A stretch of DNA of 64,000 bases from Hyphomicrobiales bacterium (GCA_930633525.1 CAKNFP010000001.1:4091501-4155500), one strand, 5' to 3'. Numbered from the stretch's first letter, positions 49,784-59,551 are shown. Numbers and translations are program-made. Notes: generated by a model from the letters alone, not told the origin.

Positions 49784-52186
49784 ATGCGTCCGTCCTTCCT
49801 CCTCCGTTCAGTTCCGCGCCAGATCGCCACCGTCTTCATGTGCCTCCTGCTGGCAGGCCTCGGCGGTCTTTCGATGAATGGTCCGGCGCTGGCGCAGACA
49901 CAGACGCCATCCCCGAGCCCATCGGGAAGCCAGACCGAAAGTGCCCAGTCCCGCCTCGATCAGGCCAAGCTGCAGCTCGACCAGATCGAGGCGACCCTGT
50001 CCCGGAAGGATCTCACGGACGGCACATTGACGGATCTGCGCGACTCTCTGGAGCCGATATCGGCCACGATCAGCACGGTCCAGGCGGAGCTGCGGCCGCG
50101 CGTCGATGCGTTGAAAGCCCGCCTGGCGCAGCTTGGCCCGGCTCCCGAGGCGGCGGCAGGTGCGACAGCGCCTCCGTTGGACGAAAACCGCGAAGAGCGG
50201 GAGACGCAGAAGGCTGGTCTCGCGCGGGCAGAAGGCCTGGTCGCCGCGGCCAACGCCCTGCAGGTCCAGGCCACGCAGTTGCGGACCAGCATCTCGGACG
50301 CGCGCCGCACGCTGATCAGCGGCCGTATCCTGGCCAAAACGCCCGGCATCTTCAGCCCGGCGCTATGGACCGATGCCGTCACCGCCATGCCCTACGACAT
50401 GCGTGCGTTGCATATGCTGGCCCGCGACTGGGCGAGCATTTTCGCCGAACGCGTGCGAGACGGCCGCATCGCGGCACTCCTCCTGCCGCTCCTCGTCGGC
50501 ATCGGCATGTTCGTCCTGCGGCAATGGCTCATCCCCCACCTCACCCGCCGCGATCCCGAAGCCGTCGATGTCTCTCATCGCAAGCGGGTCCTCGTCGCAA
50601 TCGGCATCGCGCTGGGCCGCACCCTCACGGTCGCGATCACGCTCGCCCTGATGTATGTGGCGATGGACAGCATCGGCCTCCTGCCGGGACGGATCAAGGA
50701 TCTGGCCCAGGCTATTTTCCAGGCACTCACCCTGCTCGTCTGTGCACGCGCCCTGGCCGACGCCTGTTTCGCACCGAATCTCCCGTCTTGGCGCCTGTTC
50801 GGCATGCAGGAGACGACCGCACGCCAGCTCTTGACCTTCGTCTCCACGATAGCGGTTCTGATGCTCGTCGAACGCATGGTCGAAGCATTGCTCATCGCCA
50901 CGAGCGCCAGCCTTCCCAGCACGATCCTCGTCAAATGCCTGTATCTCGTTGCGGTCGTTCTTGTCACGCTGACGGCCCTGCACAGCCTCCGCAGCCCGGA
51001 TGAGGACGAGGAATGCGCCCTCGGCCCCTATGTCGCGCCCAATCGCTCCGCAGGCATCTTCAAGATCACAGGATGGATCGCGGTCGCCGTTGTCACCCTT
51101 GCCGTGATTCTCGGCTACGTCGCCCTCGCGGGCTTCATCATGCTGCAGCTCATGTGGGCGGCCCTTGTCGCCGCCGTCATCTATCTCGCGATGCAACTCG
51201 TTGCCGTCACCATCGGGGCAATCCCCCGTGACAAGCGCATGGCCTCCGCCATTCATGCCAATATCGGGCTCAGCTACCGCTCATTGGAGCAATTCAGCGT
51301 GCTGGCGGGCGGGCTCATCAATGTCACCCTGATCCTGCTCGGCTTCCTGCTGGTGCTCGCCCCGTTCGGCGTCGAATCCAACGACATCGTTCCCGCCGCG
51401 CGGCAGGCGCTTGTCGGGTTCACCATCGGCGAGGTCACCATATCGATCACGGCGATCATGATCGCCGTGCTGACCTTCATCCTGATTCTTGCGGCCATAC
51501 GTGCCGTGCAGAGCTGGCTTTCCGGCACCTTCCTGCCCACGACAGAGCTTGAATCCGGCATCCGCAATTCGATCACGACAGCGGTCGGCTATCTCGGCTT
51601 CTTCATCGCCGCGATGGTCGCCTTGTCGCAACTCGGTCTCAGCCTTGCGAATGTCGCGATCGTCGCCGGCGCGCTCAGCGTCGGTATCGGTCTTGGCCTC
51701 CAATCCATCGTCAACAACTTCGTGTCCGGTCTCATCCTGCTGTGGGAGCGCAGCATTCGGGTGGGTGACTGGGTCGTGGTCGGCGCGGACCAGGGCCATG
51801 TGCGGCGCATCAGCGTGCGCGCGACCGAAATCGAGACCTTCGACCGGGCCGCCGTCATCGTGCCGAATTCCAACCTGGTCTCCGGCGTCGTGAAGAACTG
51901 GGTTCACAACGGCCGCTCCGGCCGTTTCACCATCAAGGTCGGCGTGAGCTACACCGCCGACGCCGACGAGATCCGCGATCTCCTCCTGTCGCTCGCGGCT
52001 GGCCATGCCGAGGTGCTGCGCGATCCGCCGCCACGCGTCTTCCTGACTGAATTCGGGGAGAAGGCCGTCAATTTCGACCTGCACGGCTTTGTCGCCGACG
52101 TGGCGACGAGCGGGCGCATCAAGAGCGAGATCAGCTTCAAGATCCTGCACGAATTAAAAGCGCGCGACGCGCTGCCGCCGCGCTGA
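49784..52186 (+). CDS. MscS-type mechanosensitive channel with DUF3772 domain
   Basis: The 800-residue protein begins with a signal peptide (QIATVFMCLLLAGLGGLSM... ALAQ), a periplasmic DUF3772 coiled-coil domain (residues ~45-190), about ten membrane helices and a C-terminal MscS core: TTAVGYLGFFIAAMVALSQLGL, GLGLQSIVNNFVSGLILLWERSIRVGDWV and a soluble beta domain. It would release solutes on hypo-osmotic shock. The ATG at 49784 was chosen because it starts a signal peptide; an upstream frame extension overlaps ndvA antisense and is not protein-like. Confidence 0.92.
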   Translation: MRPSFLLRSVPRQIATVFMCLLLAGLGGLSMNGPALAQTQTPSPSPSGSQTESAQSRLDQAKLQLDQIEATLSRKDLTDGTLTDLRDSLEPISATISTVQAELRPRVDALKARLAQLGPAPEAAAGATAPPLDENREERETQKAGLARAEGLVAAANALQVQATQLRTSISDARRTLISGRILAKTPGIFSPALWTDAVTAMPYDMRALHMLARDWASIFAERVRDGRIAALLLPLLVGIGMFVLRQWLIPHLTRRDPEAVDVSHRKRVLVAIGIALGRTLTVAITLALMYVAMDSIGLLPGRIKDLAQAIFQALTLLVCARALADACFAPNLPSWRLFGMQETTARQLLTFVSTIAVLMLVERMVEALLIATSASLPSTILVKCLYLVAVVLVTLTALHSLRSPDEDEECALGPYVAPNRSAGIFKITGWIAVAVVTLAVILGYVALAGFIMLQLMWAALVAAVIYLAMQLVAVTIGAIPRDKRMASAIHANIGLSYRSLEQFSVLAGGLINVTLILLGFLLVLAPFGVESNDIVPAARQALVGFTIGEVTISITAIMIAVLTFILILAAIRAVQSWLSGTFLPTTELESGIRNSITTAVGYLGFFIAAMVALSQLGLSLANVAIVAGALSVGIGLGLQSIVNNFVSGLILLWERSIRVGDWVVVGADQGHVRRISVRATEIETFDRAAVIVPNSNLVSGVVKNWVHNGRSGRFTIKVGVSYTADADEIRDLLLSLAAGHAEVLRDPPPRVFLTEFGEKAVNFDLHGFVADVATSGRIKSEISFKILHELKARDALPPR

Positions 52187-52228
52187 TTCGCAAGGGTGCG
52201 TTAACGAATGGCACCGAGGGTGATCCGC

Positions 52229-52738
52229 ATGGTCCGATCTGCCCTCTCCGCCGGCGCCGCGGTCTGCGCCCTTGCCGTCCTCGCTGCCTGCAGCGCGGAT
52301 GCGCCACGTCCATCGCCGCCGGCGCAGCCGGTGTTCTACCAGTCGCTCGCCTCATCTTCCGCCAGCGTGGATCCGGCCACGGCCGCCGAAATGATATCGG
52401 CTTACCGGGCCAACAAGGGCCTGCCGCCGCTCACGGTCGATCCGGAACTCATCCAGGGAGCCCAGGCCGCCGCGAATGCCATGGCACGGGCTGATCGGCC
52501 GGCCTCCGGGGAAGCCCTCAGCAAGCAGTTGGCGACACGGGGCCTGGCCTCGCCGGGCGTCAATTTGTCCGCCGGTTACCACACCCTCGCGGAAGCCTTC
52601 TCGGGGTGGCGTGATTCTCCCGCCCACAATCGTGTCATGCTGCTGCCACGCGCGACGCGCCTCGGCATCGCGACCGCCTATGCGCCCGGTTCCAAATACA
52701 AGGTATATTGGGCGCTGATCGTCGCCGGACCGCGCTGA
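52229..52738 (+). CDS. CAP (SCP/PR-1) domain lipoprotein
   Basis: The 169-residue protein has a lipoprotein signal ending in the lipobox VLAAC and a CAP-type domain (AAEMISAYRANKGLPPLTVDPELIQGAQAAANAMA; then GWRDSPAHNRVMLLPRATRLGIA), about 130 residues. CAP proteins are secreted or envelope proteins with varied roles. The ATG at 52229 with GAGGG 8 bases upstream is favoured; an ATG at 52208 would add seven residues. It follows the MscS gene by 21-42 bases and is probably co-transcribed. Confidence 0.85.
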   Translation: MVRSALSAGAAVCALAVLAACSADAPRPSPPAQPVFYQSLASSSASVDPATAAEMISAYRANKGLPPLTVDPELIQGAQAAANAMARADRPASGEALSKQLATRGLASPGVNLSAGYHTLAEAFSGWRDSPAHNRVMLLPRATRLGIATAYAPGSKYKVYWALIVAGPR

Positions 52739-53101
52739 CAGCCGAAATGGCTGCGCCCTGGATGTCCCGGCAGGACAACCTCGAAGCAATGCCGGAACGT
52801 GGGGGGCGCAGCTGTATCGTGCCTGCCTGCAATGGTAAAAGGGTGCCTCACAAAACAGATTCTGAGACCTTTTTGACATTCCCTGCACGTCAGGCGCATT
52901 GCGAATGGCCCATCAAAGCCTAAATGAATCAATGAGGGGGGATGGAACGAGGATAGTGAGAACCCTGCCCGTCGCTGATGCCTTCCTGCACATTCATTCG
53001 ATCACGCTCGGACATCTCGCCGGGTGGGAGGCTTTTCAGCTCTTGACGTACGGGCCGGTTGTGTAAGCTTTGACATGTAGACAGAACAGGGGATGCAGAC
53101 C
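52739..53101. promoter_or_regulatory. Upstream region of the HPF-like gene
   Basis: No supported gene in 363 bp. A TTGACG at 53043-53048 followed 15-16 bases later by TAAGCT is a possible promoter for the HPF-like gene; the TTGACA at 53070 is too near the start codon to serve. Confidence 0.35.
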
Positions 53102-53680
53102 ATGCAAACACCGCTGCAGATCACTTTCAAGGATACCGAGACGTCCGAGTCACTCGATCGGTTCATCCGCGAACGCGTTGATCGTCTGGAGCGTTTCCAC
53201 CCCCACATTGTAGCCTGCCGTGTCGTGATTGAAGTGCCCCATCGTGGATCGGGCAGCGGGAAGACCCCTCTCGCCATCAATCTCGAAGTCGATGTCCCCG
53301 GCCGCACGCTGGTTGCCAAGCGCAGCGATGAAATGAAAGAGATGAAGGAGGATCGCACCGCGATCGTCACGCGTGCTTTCGATGCCATTCGCCGGCAGCT
53401 CGAGGAAGACGCGCAGGTCCGGCGCAAGCATGTCAAAGTTCATGACAGCGGCGCTGAAACCGGCAAGATCGCCCGGCTCTTTCCGGATCGCGACTACGGC
53501 TTTGTCGAGGTGGTCGGCAGCCCACAACTCTATTTCAGCCGCAACGCGGTCACATCAGGCGCCTTTGAGGATCTCGAAGTGGGCATGATGGTGCATATCA
53601 CCCGCGCGACCGGCGAAGGCCCCATGGGCCCGCAGGCCAGCAGCGTCCGCCGCTTCGTAGGCGAGACCGCGCCGGCCTGA
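53102..53680 (+). CDS. HPF/RaiA-like ribosome-associated protein fused to a cold-shock domain
   Basis: The 192-residue protein joins two domains. Residues 1-~105 match the HPF/RaiA S30AE fold (ITFKDTETSESLDRFIRERVDRLERF; NLEVDVPGRTLVAKR), which binds ribosomes in stationary phase. Residues ~120-190 resemble a cold-shock (CSD) RNA-binding domain (GKIARLFPDRDYGFVEVVGSPQLYFSRNAV, VMVHI-type strand GMMVHITRATGEGPMGPQA). It probably protects ribosomes or mRNA under stress. The ATG at 53102 was selected because AGGGG lies 9 bases before it; the ATG at 53093 abuts that site. Confidence 0.88.
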   Translation: MQTPLQITFKDTETSESLDRFIRERVDRLERFHPHIVACRVVIEVPHRGSGSGKTPLAINLEVDVPGRTLVAKRSDEMKEMKEDRTAIVTRAFDAIRRQLEEDAQVRRKHVKVHDSGAETGKIARLFPDRDYGFVEVVGSPQLYFSRNAVTSGAFEDLEVGMMVHITRATGEGPMGPQASSVRRFVGETAPA

Positions 53681-53707
53681 GCCATTCTCAAGACCCATAA
53701 TTGTGAA

Positions 53708-53740
53708 ATGAAGTGGCGTCCGCAGGGGCGCCACTTTCAT
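53708..53740. terminator. Bidirectional hairpin between convergent genes
   Basis: AAGTGGCG (53711-53718) pairs with CGCCACTT (53729-53736), extendable with one bulge by ATG/CAT. It lies between the convergent HPF-like and MBL genes and probably ends transcription from one or both sides. Confidence 0.5.
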
Positions 53741-53820
53741 GTCCAGGACACCTTCCGGACGCGAAATCGGTTGCATATAGCTGGACTTGCTCGCAGCCCA
53801 TGAAAGTCCTGCGCGGCGCA

Positions 53821-54879
53821 CTAGCGGGCGCTCAGCAAGAACCTCTCGCTGTTGGCTTCGACGATGCGTGCCAGATCGCCGCGATGGACCATGTAGTTCA
53901 CATGGGCATGGGCTTCGCTGAACGCGAAACTCCATTGGTGCGGGTCGAGCGGCCGTGGAAACATGACCGGAACAAGCTCCGCCACAGAGCGAGCCTCCAC
54001 CGCGCAAGCCGCAGCTATCATTTCACACCGCGCGGCATGATGGTGCGCGATCTGGCCACAGCGTGTCCCGAGGCCAACGAAAGGTAGCTCGTGGCCCGGC
54101 AGCACCAGAGCGTCCGGATGCACCTGTTCCGCGAGCTCAGTCAGTGAGCGCAGATAGAGGCCCAGCGGATCGCCCTCCGGATCGATCGCCGATACGCTGA
54201 CATTCGGCGTGATCCGCGCGATCACCTGGTCCGCCGCCAGCAGGATACGCTCGGCCCCGCAAAAAAGCATCAATTGCTCGGGTGCATGGCCGTTACCACC
54301 GATCACGTCGAACTCCCGCTCGCCAATGCGCAGTCGGTCGCCCGCGACAGAGCGCCGGAAAGTGAGCGGCAAGCTTTCGACCATGCCGAGATAGGCATGG
54401 CCCTGGGTCACGACGAGCGCGACCGTCTCGGGATCCATCCCGTGGCGCAGGTAGAAATCCCGATAGAATTCCGCGTCGAGCGAGTTGGGGTCGAGTGCGA
54501 TGTTGCGCGACATCAGATAGGTCGTCTCGCTGCACAGAAGCGGGATCTGAAAGCGCTCGACCATCCAGCCGGCGAGCCCGATGTGATCGGGATGGAAATG
54601 GGTGACGAAGAGGCGGGTCAGCTTCTGTCCCGCCAGCGGGCCGGCCATCAGGCCTTCCCATGCCGCACGCGAGGTTGCGTCTCCAATGCCCGCATCGATG
54701 ACCGCCCAGCCTTCACCATCCGCGATCAGATAGATGTTGACGTGGTTCAGGCGGAAAGGCAGCGGCAAGCGCACCCATAGAATGCCTGGAGCGACTTCGA
54801 CGATCTCACCCGGCGCCGGTGGCTTTGCGATGGGAACGCACAGTCCTTCATAGTCCGCCTGATGGGTCAAGGTTATCAC
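53821..54879 (-). CDS. MBL-fold metallo-hydrolase
   Basis: The 352-residue cytoplasmic protein has the metallo-beta-lactamase motif THFHPDHIGLAGW (residues ~93-105), a second metal-ligand histidine region GNGHAPEQL and the aspartate in LLAADQVIARI. It is a glyoxalase-II-like hydrolase of unknown substrate, a subgroup with a C-terminal ~80-residue helical extension. The start is GTG at 54879 (MITLTHQ). Confidence 0.87.
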   Translation of the reverse strand: MITLTHQADYEGLCVPIAKPPAPGEIVEVAPGILWVRLPLPFRLNHVNIYLIADGEGWAVIDAGIGDATSRAAWEGLMAGPLAGQKLTRLFVTHFHPDHIGLAGWMVERFQIPLLCSETTYLMSRNIALDPNSLDAEFYRDFYLRHGMDPETVALVVTQGHAYLGMVESLPLTFRRSVAGDRLRIGEREFDVIGGNGHAPEQLMLFCGAERILLAADQVIARITPNVSVSAIDPEGDPLGLYLRSLTELAEQVHPDALVLPGHELPFVGLGTRCGQIAHHHAARCEMIAAACAVEARSVAELVPVMFPRPLDPHQWSFAFSEAHAHVNYMVHRGDLARIVEANSERFLLSAR

Positions 54880-55179
54880 TCAATCGATAAAACAAGCCAT
54901 GATGGTGGCCGTGATACTCCTTTGCGACCAATCGCTGCAACACCTTGTCCGCAGAAGGGAGTAGCGGGCCGCAGCAGCCTGATAATGGACATCGAAGGAT
55001 GCGAGGAAACGACCGGGCTCCTGAAATCGCGATCGATTTCAGCCGCGCGACACGCGCTCCCGTTCCGGGCGGGGCCTTCTAGCCCGGCTTGTCGTGAGAC
55101 AATCAGCCTCCCGGTTCCGGGAGGCCACGACGCGACCACCTCCAGCGAACTTCATTCCGTCAGGACCGATCGCGAACCG

Positions 55180-55659
55180 TCAGCCGCGCCGCGCCGCCTC
55201 GATCGCCGCGACGTCAATTTTCTTCATATCCATCATGGCCTCGAAGGCACGCTTTGCTTCACCGCCGCCGATCGCGAGCGCATCGGTCAGCACGCGCGGC
55301 GTGATCTGCCAGGATATGCCCCATTTATCCTTGCACCATCCGCACGCACTTTCCTGGCCGCCATTGGCGACAATGGCGTTCCAATATCGATCCGTCTCTT
55401 CCTGATCATCCGTGGCGATCTGGAACGAGAAGGCTTCGTTATGTTTGAACACGGGACCACCATTGAGGCCGAGGCAAGGGATACCTGCGACGACGAAATC
55501 GACCGTCAGCACGTCGCCCGCCTTGCCGGATGGATAGTCGCTGGGAGCACGGTGAACGGCACCGACTGAACTGTTCGGAAACGTCTCGGCGTAAAAGCGA
55601 GCCGCAGCCTCGGCCTCCTTGTCGTACCACAAGCAGATCGTGTTCTTGGCAACTGCCAT
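55180..55659 (-). CDS. VOC family protein (PhnB/3-demethylubiquinone-methyltransferase-like)
   Basis: The 159-residue protein matches the PF06983 type of the vicinal-oxygen-chelate fold: NTICLWYDKEAEAAARFYAETFPNSSV, VDFVVAGIPCLGLNGGP and KWGISWQITPRVL. Enzymatic activity is not known for this subgroup. AAAGGA lies 7 bases before the ATG. Single-gene unit. Confidence 0.88.
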   Translation of the reverse strand: MAVAKNTICLWYDKEAEAAARFYAETFPNSSVGAVHRAPSDYPSGKAGDVLTVDFVVAGIPCLGLNGGPVFKHNEAFSFQIATDDQEETDRYWNAIVANGGQESACGWCKDKWGISWQITPRVLTDALAIGGGEAKRAFEAMMDMKKIDVAAIEAARRG

Positions 55660-56084
55660 AGCCTATCCTTTCGCGTCTCAAGCCAATACCAGCCCGATTT
55701 CCGATGCACGCGCACAATATTCGCGCCGGTCCCAATGGCGCGCCACAGCCATAGAATGCGCTTGTCCCATCCGACGTTCCGCCGACAATGGCTGAACATT
55801 GGACCGATGTTAGTGAGCTCTGGCTAAGGGGTGAAAGCCGATCGATCGCGCGGAGCAGCCCAGCTTGCGGATGCGCAAGCTTTCCGGCTCAGCACGCGTG
55901 AGACCGCCGGCCCGCCCCTGGCCTAGGGAAGCGCAGGGTATACTTTCAGTGTGCTTTAACTATTTAATATTCGCATGTGAATTATCGTATACACGAAGTA
56001 CTTCAGGACCAGTGCGCGACCAATTATCTTTATGCGAACGTCGTCGGTGACGCCTTGCATAGGACATGAGCCGCGCCGGTAGCC
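55660..56084. other. Gap with an AT-rich stretch
   Basis: No supported gene in 425 bp. Bases ~55935-56035 are strikingly AT-rich for this genome (TTTAACTATTTAATATTCG and following), which may mark imported DNA or a promoter for the VOC gene or the ATPase gene's end. Only weak short frames exist. Confidence 0.35.
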
Positions 56085-57581
56085 TCACTCCGCAGCGTCG
56101 CGTTGCGCCTCGTCCGGTCCGTCGGGATCACCGGGGGCGGTTTCGCAGCCCAGGTCCGGGAAAGCGAGCACGCGCCGCCCGTGAAAATCCATGCGGGTAA
56201 CGAGCAGGCCACGCTCTTCGAAATAGGTGAGCAGGCGCCGCACCCGGCGGGGCGAATGGCTGCCATAGGCGCGAGCCAAAGTCGCATCGGACGGACAGGG
56301 ATCCTTGCTGGTCGCAGCGCGGGCGATCATCAGGAACATGCCCTGCAGATCATCCGGCAACCCTTCCGAGAGCGACAGCGCCATGGCCCAGGCCTCGCCA
56401 CCGGCGCTTTCATCGACGCCGGCCTTGGCCACAGCCAGCCGCCGGCGGAAGGCTGGCAGCAGCAGCGGCTCTCCCGGCACCCGGCGAATGCGGCTGCGCA
56501 CGAGAAAATCCTGATAGAGCACGGCGTCGGAACGGAATGCCGCATCGGGGTCTTCGAGGATCTCGCGCAACACCCCATCAATGCCGGCCTCACGCTCGGC
56601 TTCGTCGATGATGGCGAAAACCGGCTCAGCCGGCGGTTCAGGCGCCGGCCTCGGCCGCGACAGCTGCGTGAGAATGTCGGCTGTCGGTATCGGTTTGGGC
56701 GGCGGCCTTCTCACAACCAGGTTCGCTTCCTCGGGGCCGGGCGTGAAGATGAGGTCGCGGACATCCTCCGGCGCGTCGGGCAGCGGCATGAGTTTAGGGC
56801 TGGCCGAGCGCGCCGAGGTTTCGACAGGACCTATGGTGATCGCCAGGGGGCGGCGCGACAGGGCTGGGCCCAATGCGATGAAGCGTCCGCGCGCCAGCTC
56901 GCGGAACATTTCGGCCTGGCGACGCTCCATTCCGAGCAGGTCGGAGGCGCGCGCCATGTCGATGTCCAGGAAAGTGCGGCCCATCAGGAAGTTGGAAGCT
57001 TCCGCCGCGACGTTCTTCGCCAGCTTGGCCAGGCGCTGGGTGGCGATGACCCCGGCCAACCCGCGCTTGCGGCCACGGCACATCAGATTGGTCATCGCGC
57101 CCAGCGAGAGCTTGCGTGCCTCGTCCGACACCTCGCCGGCAACGGCCGGAGCGAAAAGCTGCGCCTCGTCGACCACCACGAGCACGGGGTACCAGTAGTC
57201 CCGCTCGGTGTCGAACATGCCACCGAGGAAAGCGGCCGCGGCGCGCATCTGCTGCTCGATGTCGAGCCCCTCGAGATTGAGCACGACAGAGACGCGATGC
57301 TGGCGAACGCGGCTGGCAATGCGCGCGAGCTCCGCCTCGGTGCGGGCCGCATCCACCACCTGGTGGCCGAATCTCTCCGCCAGCGTGACGAAGTCGCCTT
57401 CAGGGTCGATGATGCACTGCTGTACCCAGGGTGCGCTCTGTTCCAGCAGGCGGCGCAGCAGATGTGACTTGCCGGACCCGGAATTGCCCTGCACCAGCAG
57501 GCGGGTCGCGAGCAACTCTTCCAGATCCAGATCCGCCACAGCACCGCCAGCCGCGGCGCCCATGTCGATATTGACCTTCAT
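56085..57581 (-). CDS. HerA/FtsK-type ATPase
   Basis: The 498-residue protein has a HerA-like P-loop ATPase: Walker A VQGNSGSGKSHLLRRLLE near residue 30, the IIDPEGDFVTLAERF segment, Walker B VLVVVDEAQLFAP near 165 and the sensor VIATQRLAKLAK. The C-terminal ~100 residues look like a winged helix (DATLARAYGSHSPRRVRRLLTYFEERGLLVTRMD). HerA proteins usually work with NurA nuclease or in defence systems, but no nuclease is adjacent. AAGGGG precedes the ATG. Confidence 0.85.
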   Translation of the reverse strand: MKVNIDMGAAAGGAVADLDLEELLATRLLVQGNSGSGKSHLLRRLLEQSAPWVQQCIIDPEGDFVTLAERFGHQVVDAARTEAELARIASRVRQHRVSVVLNLEGLDIEQQMRAAAAFLGGMFDTERDYWYPVLVVVDEAQLFAPAVAGEVSDEARKLSLGAMTNLMCRGRKRGLAGVIATQRLAKLAKNVAAEASNFLMGRTFLDIDMARASDLLGMERRQAEMFRELARGRFIALGPALSRRPLAITIGPVETSARSASPKLMPLPDAPEDVRDLIFTPGPEEANLVVRRPPPKPIPTADILTQLSRPRPAPEPPAEPVFAIIDEAEREAGIDGVLREILEDPDAAFRSDAVLYQDFLVRSRIRRVPGEPLLLPAFRRRLAVAKAGVDESAGGEAWAMALSLSEGLPDDLQGMFLMIARAATSKDPCPSDATLARAYGSHSPRRVRRLLTYFEERGLLVTRMDFHGRRVLAFPDLGCETAPGDPDGPDEAQRDAAE

Positions 57582-57877
57582 CAGGAACCCCTTCGCGCAT
57601 CGCCCTTAGCATCCGCCGCCCCATAACGCGAAGCATCGTCGCGGGGATTCCCACAGCATGATGGCTTGGATGACCATTGTCCGGCTTGGCGCGCCATTGG
57701 TACATCGACCGGGATCAATCCATCAATCCGACAGAGCAAAAATAAGTTGAGCCCCTCAGCGGCCCTGATGTCGCCGAGAGCGACGTCTGCGGTGGTGTCA
57801 CACCGTCCCCTGCACTCCGCAAGGGCTTTGCCCGATGGACGGGGCCGGTCATTCTGGAATCCGTCCAGTGCCCGCGA

Positions 57878-58420
57878 TTAACGAGACTGCCCTGAGAGCT
57901 CCCACTCTTTCCGCAGGACGGCATACTGCATCGTGTTCTCGTAGATTGGAACGCCGTCAGCGTCATTCCTGAACGATATGAATTCTTTGAACACGCCTTC
58001 CCGGCGCATTCCCAGCCTTTCACACAGGCGTTGCGAGGGCGTGTTGTGGTCTTCCACATAGGCATAAAGGCGACGTGCCCCTCTTGCCGTAAAGAGATAA
58101 GTGAGGAGCGCCTTCGCCGCTTCGGAGGCATAGCCCGCCCCACCAGATGCCGGGTTGAAGTTCCAGCCTATCGCGAACGTGTCATCTTCCTGCACCGCGA
58201 ACAGGTCGCCGATAAGCTTGTCCGCCCCTTTCAAGCATACGGCGATATACCCGTCGTCTCCGCTTCGCCTCTCCGCTTCGGCTTCAGCGTCACTCCTGTC
58301 CTTGAGCGCGAGCGACAGGAAGCAGCTGGCGACAGGTTCATGTAGATAGGCGAAGAGGTCGGCAGCATCGCTCTTCAGGAAGTTCCTCAGGATAAGCCGG
58401 TCGGTTTCGATTATTTCCAT
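57878..58420 (-). CDS. GNAT (RimJ/RimL-type) N-acetyltransferase
   Basis: The 180-residue protein starts MEIIETDRLILRNFLKSDAADLF and carries WNFNPASGGAGYASEAAKALLTYLF with the acetyl-CoA-binding loop and YVEDHNTPSQRLCERLGMRREG. It acetylates an unknown substrate, possibly a ribosomal protein or small molecule. The ATG at 58420 has GAAAAGAAC upstream and gives the conserved start; an earlier ATG (58444) is possible. Confidence 0.9.
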   Translation of the reverse strand: MEIIETDRLILRNFLKSDAADLFAYLHEPVASCFLSLALKDRSDAEAEAERRSGDDGYIAVCLKGADKLIGDLFAVQEDDTFAIGWNFNPASGGAGYASEAAKALLTYLFTARGARRLYAYVEDHNTPSQRLCERLGMRREGVFKEFISFRNDADGVPIYENTMQYAVLRKEWELSGQSR

Positions 58421-58501
58421 GGTGTTCTTTTCAACTGAACCCATTCGTAACGGGCGGGCGGTGGAGAGGTGAACCTGCGGGGCGCATGTGGCGGTATCTG
58501 C

Positions 58502-58804
58502 CTAACCGCAGAACGCGCGAAGGATCTTGCCCGTTCTCGAATCAGTTTCGATCGTCACCCGCTCCTGGCGATAATCCATCGTCACGCCTTGACCAGGCGC
58601 GATCTGGCGCACGAGGGTGGCGCCGGTCGTCTCTTTGGCCCTCTCATCCGTCAGTCGCGCCGAGCCCTTCAACGCCTCGGCAGCATCAACCCGGCATAGG
58701 CCCGGAGCGGCGCTGCTCTGGATCTGGCGCGTATCATTCTGGCAAGCGGCCACGGTGGTCGCGGCCAGCGCAAACGTTGCGACGACACTTCGTTTCGCTT
58801 TCAT
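58502..58804 (-). CDS. I78-family peptidase inhibitor lipoprotein
   Basis: The 100-residue protein has a lipoprotein signal (TFALAATTVAAC) and a domain ending in TGKILRAFCG, with IAPGQGVTMDYRQERVTIETDSRTG, the pattern of the I78 family related to Aspergillus elastase inhibitor. It is probably an outer-envelope protease inhibitor. AAGGAG lies 8 bases before the ATG. Confidence 0.87.
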   Translation of the reverse strand: MKAKRSVVATFALAATTVAACQNDTRQIQSSAAPGLCRVDAAEALKGSARLTDERAKETTGATLVRQIAPGQGVTMDYRQERVTIETDSRTGKILRAFCG

Positions 58805-59151
58805 GTCCAGTCGCTCCTTCCAGGATCAGGAAATCATCATCGCGCCTGTGCGACAACGGGTACCAGCCTTTCCATCGTGGAGCTTCCCCGGCTGTCGAAC
58901 CCACATTTATCACGATGAGGCGCTTGCGGGCGCACGGGGCAACGTCTCGGGGCTTCGACGTCTCCCATCCCGTCTGTCGGGGGCAGGCACGCGACAGAGC
59001 ACAGCTTGGGCGTGAAGCTGAAGCCCGTGAAGGCCCGCTGTCCGCCTGTGGCCCGGGCACGCTTGAGAATGAGAGAACTGGAACTGCGCAATAGTCTGGT
59101 GGTCGGACCTGCGCTAAGCTGTAGCCTGACGTCCGGACTGCGGAGGATGGA
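58805..59151. other. Intergenic region with divergent promoters
   Basis: No supported gene in 347 bp. The ribosome binding site GGAGGA at its right end serves the 89-aa gene. The remainder shows no clear promoter; open frames are arginine/proline-rich non-coding shadows. Confidence 0.4.
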
Positions 59152-59421
59152 GTGACTGCGGTTAACATCGCCGAGGCGATCGAGGAGCTCGTGAAGCTCG
59201 ACAACAGTCTGCAGGTCGGAACCTCATCTGTTCTGGCCATCCTGATAGACGCGTTATGCGAGAAAGGCGTTCTCGATCGAGCTGAAATGATTGATCGTCT
59301 TGAGGATTGCGCAGCCCGATTGGTGGCGATCGATCCAGACGCCACGAAACAGATGTGCGCCGACCAAGTCATTGATGCCCTTAACTTGCTCGCTCGGCAG
59401 AGCGCGTCGAACAGCACTTGA
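59152..59421 (+). CDS. Small hypothetical protein (89 aa)
   Basis: This acidic, helical 89-residue protein (MTAVNIAEAIEELVKLDNSL...) begins at GTG 59152 with GGAGGA about 6 bases upstream. Leucine and isoleucine spacing suggests a small helical bundle. I do not recognise a family. It lies between an inhibitor lipoprotein and a beta-lactamase-like hydrolase without evident operon links. Confidence 0.6.
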   Translation: MTAVNIAEAIEELVKLDNSLQVGTSSVLAILIDALCEKGVLDRAEMIDRLEDCAARLVAIDPDATKQMCADQVIDALNLLARQSASNST

Positions 59422-59551
59422 TGCCGAGGCCTGACGGGGTTCCGCTGCGGTAGGAAAACCGCCGCTCGACCAACATCCTCATTCCGGACAAACGCCCGAA
59501 AATCGCCGCTTTGCCGCGTCCATTTTACAATCACAGCAGCGGGGAGGTTTG

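Noticed and set aside
58734..59534. Minus-strand frame spanning the gap and the 89-aa gene
   Set aside because: No domain, no ribosome binding site, and it overlaps three better-supported genes.
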